NCBI GenBank assembly: GCA_900321525.1
Contig: ONWL01000084.1
Span: 1 to 6,570, forward strand
From: an uncultured Eubacteriales bacterium
GTDB taxonomy: Bacteria; Bacillota; Clostridia; Lachnospirales; Lachnospiraceae
DNA: 6,570 nucleotides
Direction of reading: 5' to 3'
In this document: positions 6,204-6,570 of the stretch, one piece after another
How the letters are laid out: each line of letters opens with the position of its first letter
How positions within the stretch are numbered: the stretch's first letter is position 1
Made by a program: the position numbers and the translations under genes
The notes under the pieces: model-generated
What the model was told of the DNA's origin: nothing
What the model saw: the letters and a program-made list of their open reading frames with translations, nothing else
Database searches by the model: none

Positions 6204-6570
6204 TCAATTCCAAGTTATCATTATTTTACAATACGGTTCTTTATGGTCGCGCATCAACTGCAAACCATCCATCAATCGATCTCGCGAAAAAGTATGCGAA
6301 ATTAACGACTTCACCTCCACTTCTCCATTAGCTAAAGCCTCTATAGCATCCGTCCAATCAGAAGGTAAAACAGGCTCTCCGTTTGTATTTTGTACGAATA
6401 AATCAGGTCTCTGCAGAAATAAATCATAAGAGCCGCAGGCAGGAACATCTACAATAACTCGAATATTGCGTTTATGAGCTTCTTCAATAAATTTTTTAGC
6501 TTGCTGTTCAAGCGTTAAATCTGAATTTTTATCATACATATCCGGATTTAATGATGAAAAATCCGCTGTT
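6204..6570 (-). pseudogene. Chimeric ORF: glycoside-hydrolase-like segment joined to MDR dehydrogenase C-terminus
   Basis: The frame is open to the window edge, with a visible TADFSSLNPD before the first ATG at 6539, and ends in TGA at 6204. Counting from that Met, residues 1-63 resemble the beta3 region of GH13-like alpha-amylase barrels: SSLNPD, then an AHKRNIRVIVDV strand where GH13 has AHxRGIKVIxD, followed by RPDLF and PSDWTD. The Asn-His usually ending that strand in GH13 is absent, so the exact family is uncertain. Residues 64-111 match the C-terminus of zinc-type medium-chain dehydrogenases (sorbitol/threonine DH-like): AIEALANGEVEVKSLISH, LMRDHKEPYCK, IMITW. The dehydrogenase's zinc and Rossmann domains are missing entirely. 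The join lies near 6340-6360. Codons are richer in A/T-ending forms than in rpe and beyond. I read it as a deletion or recombination remnant; a contig artefact is possible. Confidence 0.6.

Noticed and set aside
1..6570. tRNA, rRNA, CRISPR array or insertion sequence.
   Set aside because: No cloverleaf-like segments, regularly spaced repeats, transposase motifs or terminal inverted repeats were recognised; inspection by eye only.

Overview
The window looks like chromosomal DNA from a low-to-mid GC Gram-positive bacterium of the class Clostridia, most likely Lachnospiraceae. This rests on a CIRCE/HrcA heat-shock operator, strong AGGAGG-type ribosome binding sites, a PrsA-like lipoprotein foldase, a DUF5721-like protein of the kind I associate with Lachnospiraceae, and an rpe-thiN pair. 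No species call is possible from sequence alone.

Layout: positions 1-363 (+) hold the 3' end of an ABC-transporter ATPase of the nitrate/sulfonate/taurine type with degraded catalytic motifs. It converges on htpG (443-2398, -), and a hairpin terminator lies between them. Positions 2399-2623 are a dense regulatory interval: a consensus promoter for htpG, a long leader with repeated motifs, and a perfect CIRCE operator that is also the stem of a T-tailed terminator for the operon upstream. From 2624 to 6202 (-) lies a tightly packed gene string, in transcription order rpe, thiN, maf, a parvulin-like lipoprotein and a DUF5721-like protein. Gaps are 12, 32, 65 and 41 nt, and I see no convincing internal promoter. 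Upstream of rpe (6204-6570, -) is an AT-richer open frame that joins a glycoside-hydrolase-like segment to the last ~47 residues of a medium-chain dehydrogenase, probably the scar of a deletion or recombination. Its stop codon lies 1 nt before the rpe start.

Togetherness: Rpe (pentose phosphate pathway) and ThiN (makes thiamine diphosphate, the cofactor of transketolase) are metabolically linked. Maf is a nucleotide house-cleaning enzyme. The secreted foldase-like lipoprotein and HtpG bring extracytoplasmic and cytoplasmic protein quality control side by side, but HtpG has its own promoter and heat-shock operator. The most interesting points are the combined CIRCE/terminator element, its unusual position upstream of the -35 box, the chimeric ORF at the right edge with a possible mosaic rpe, and two proteins (ABC ATPase and foldase) that appear to have lost catalytic residues.
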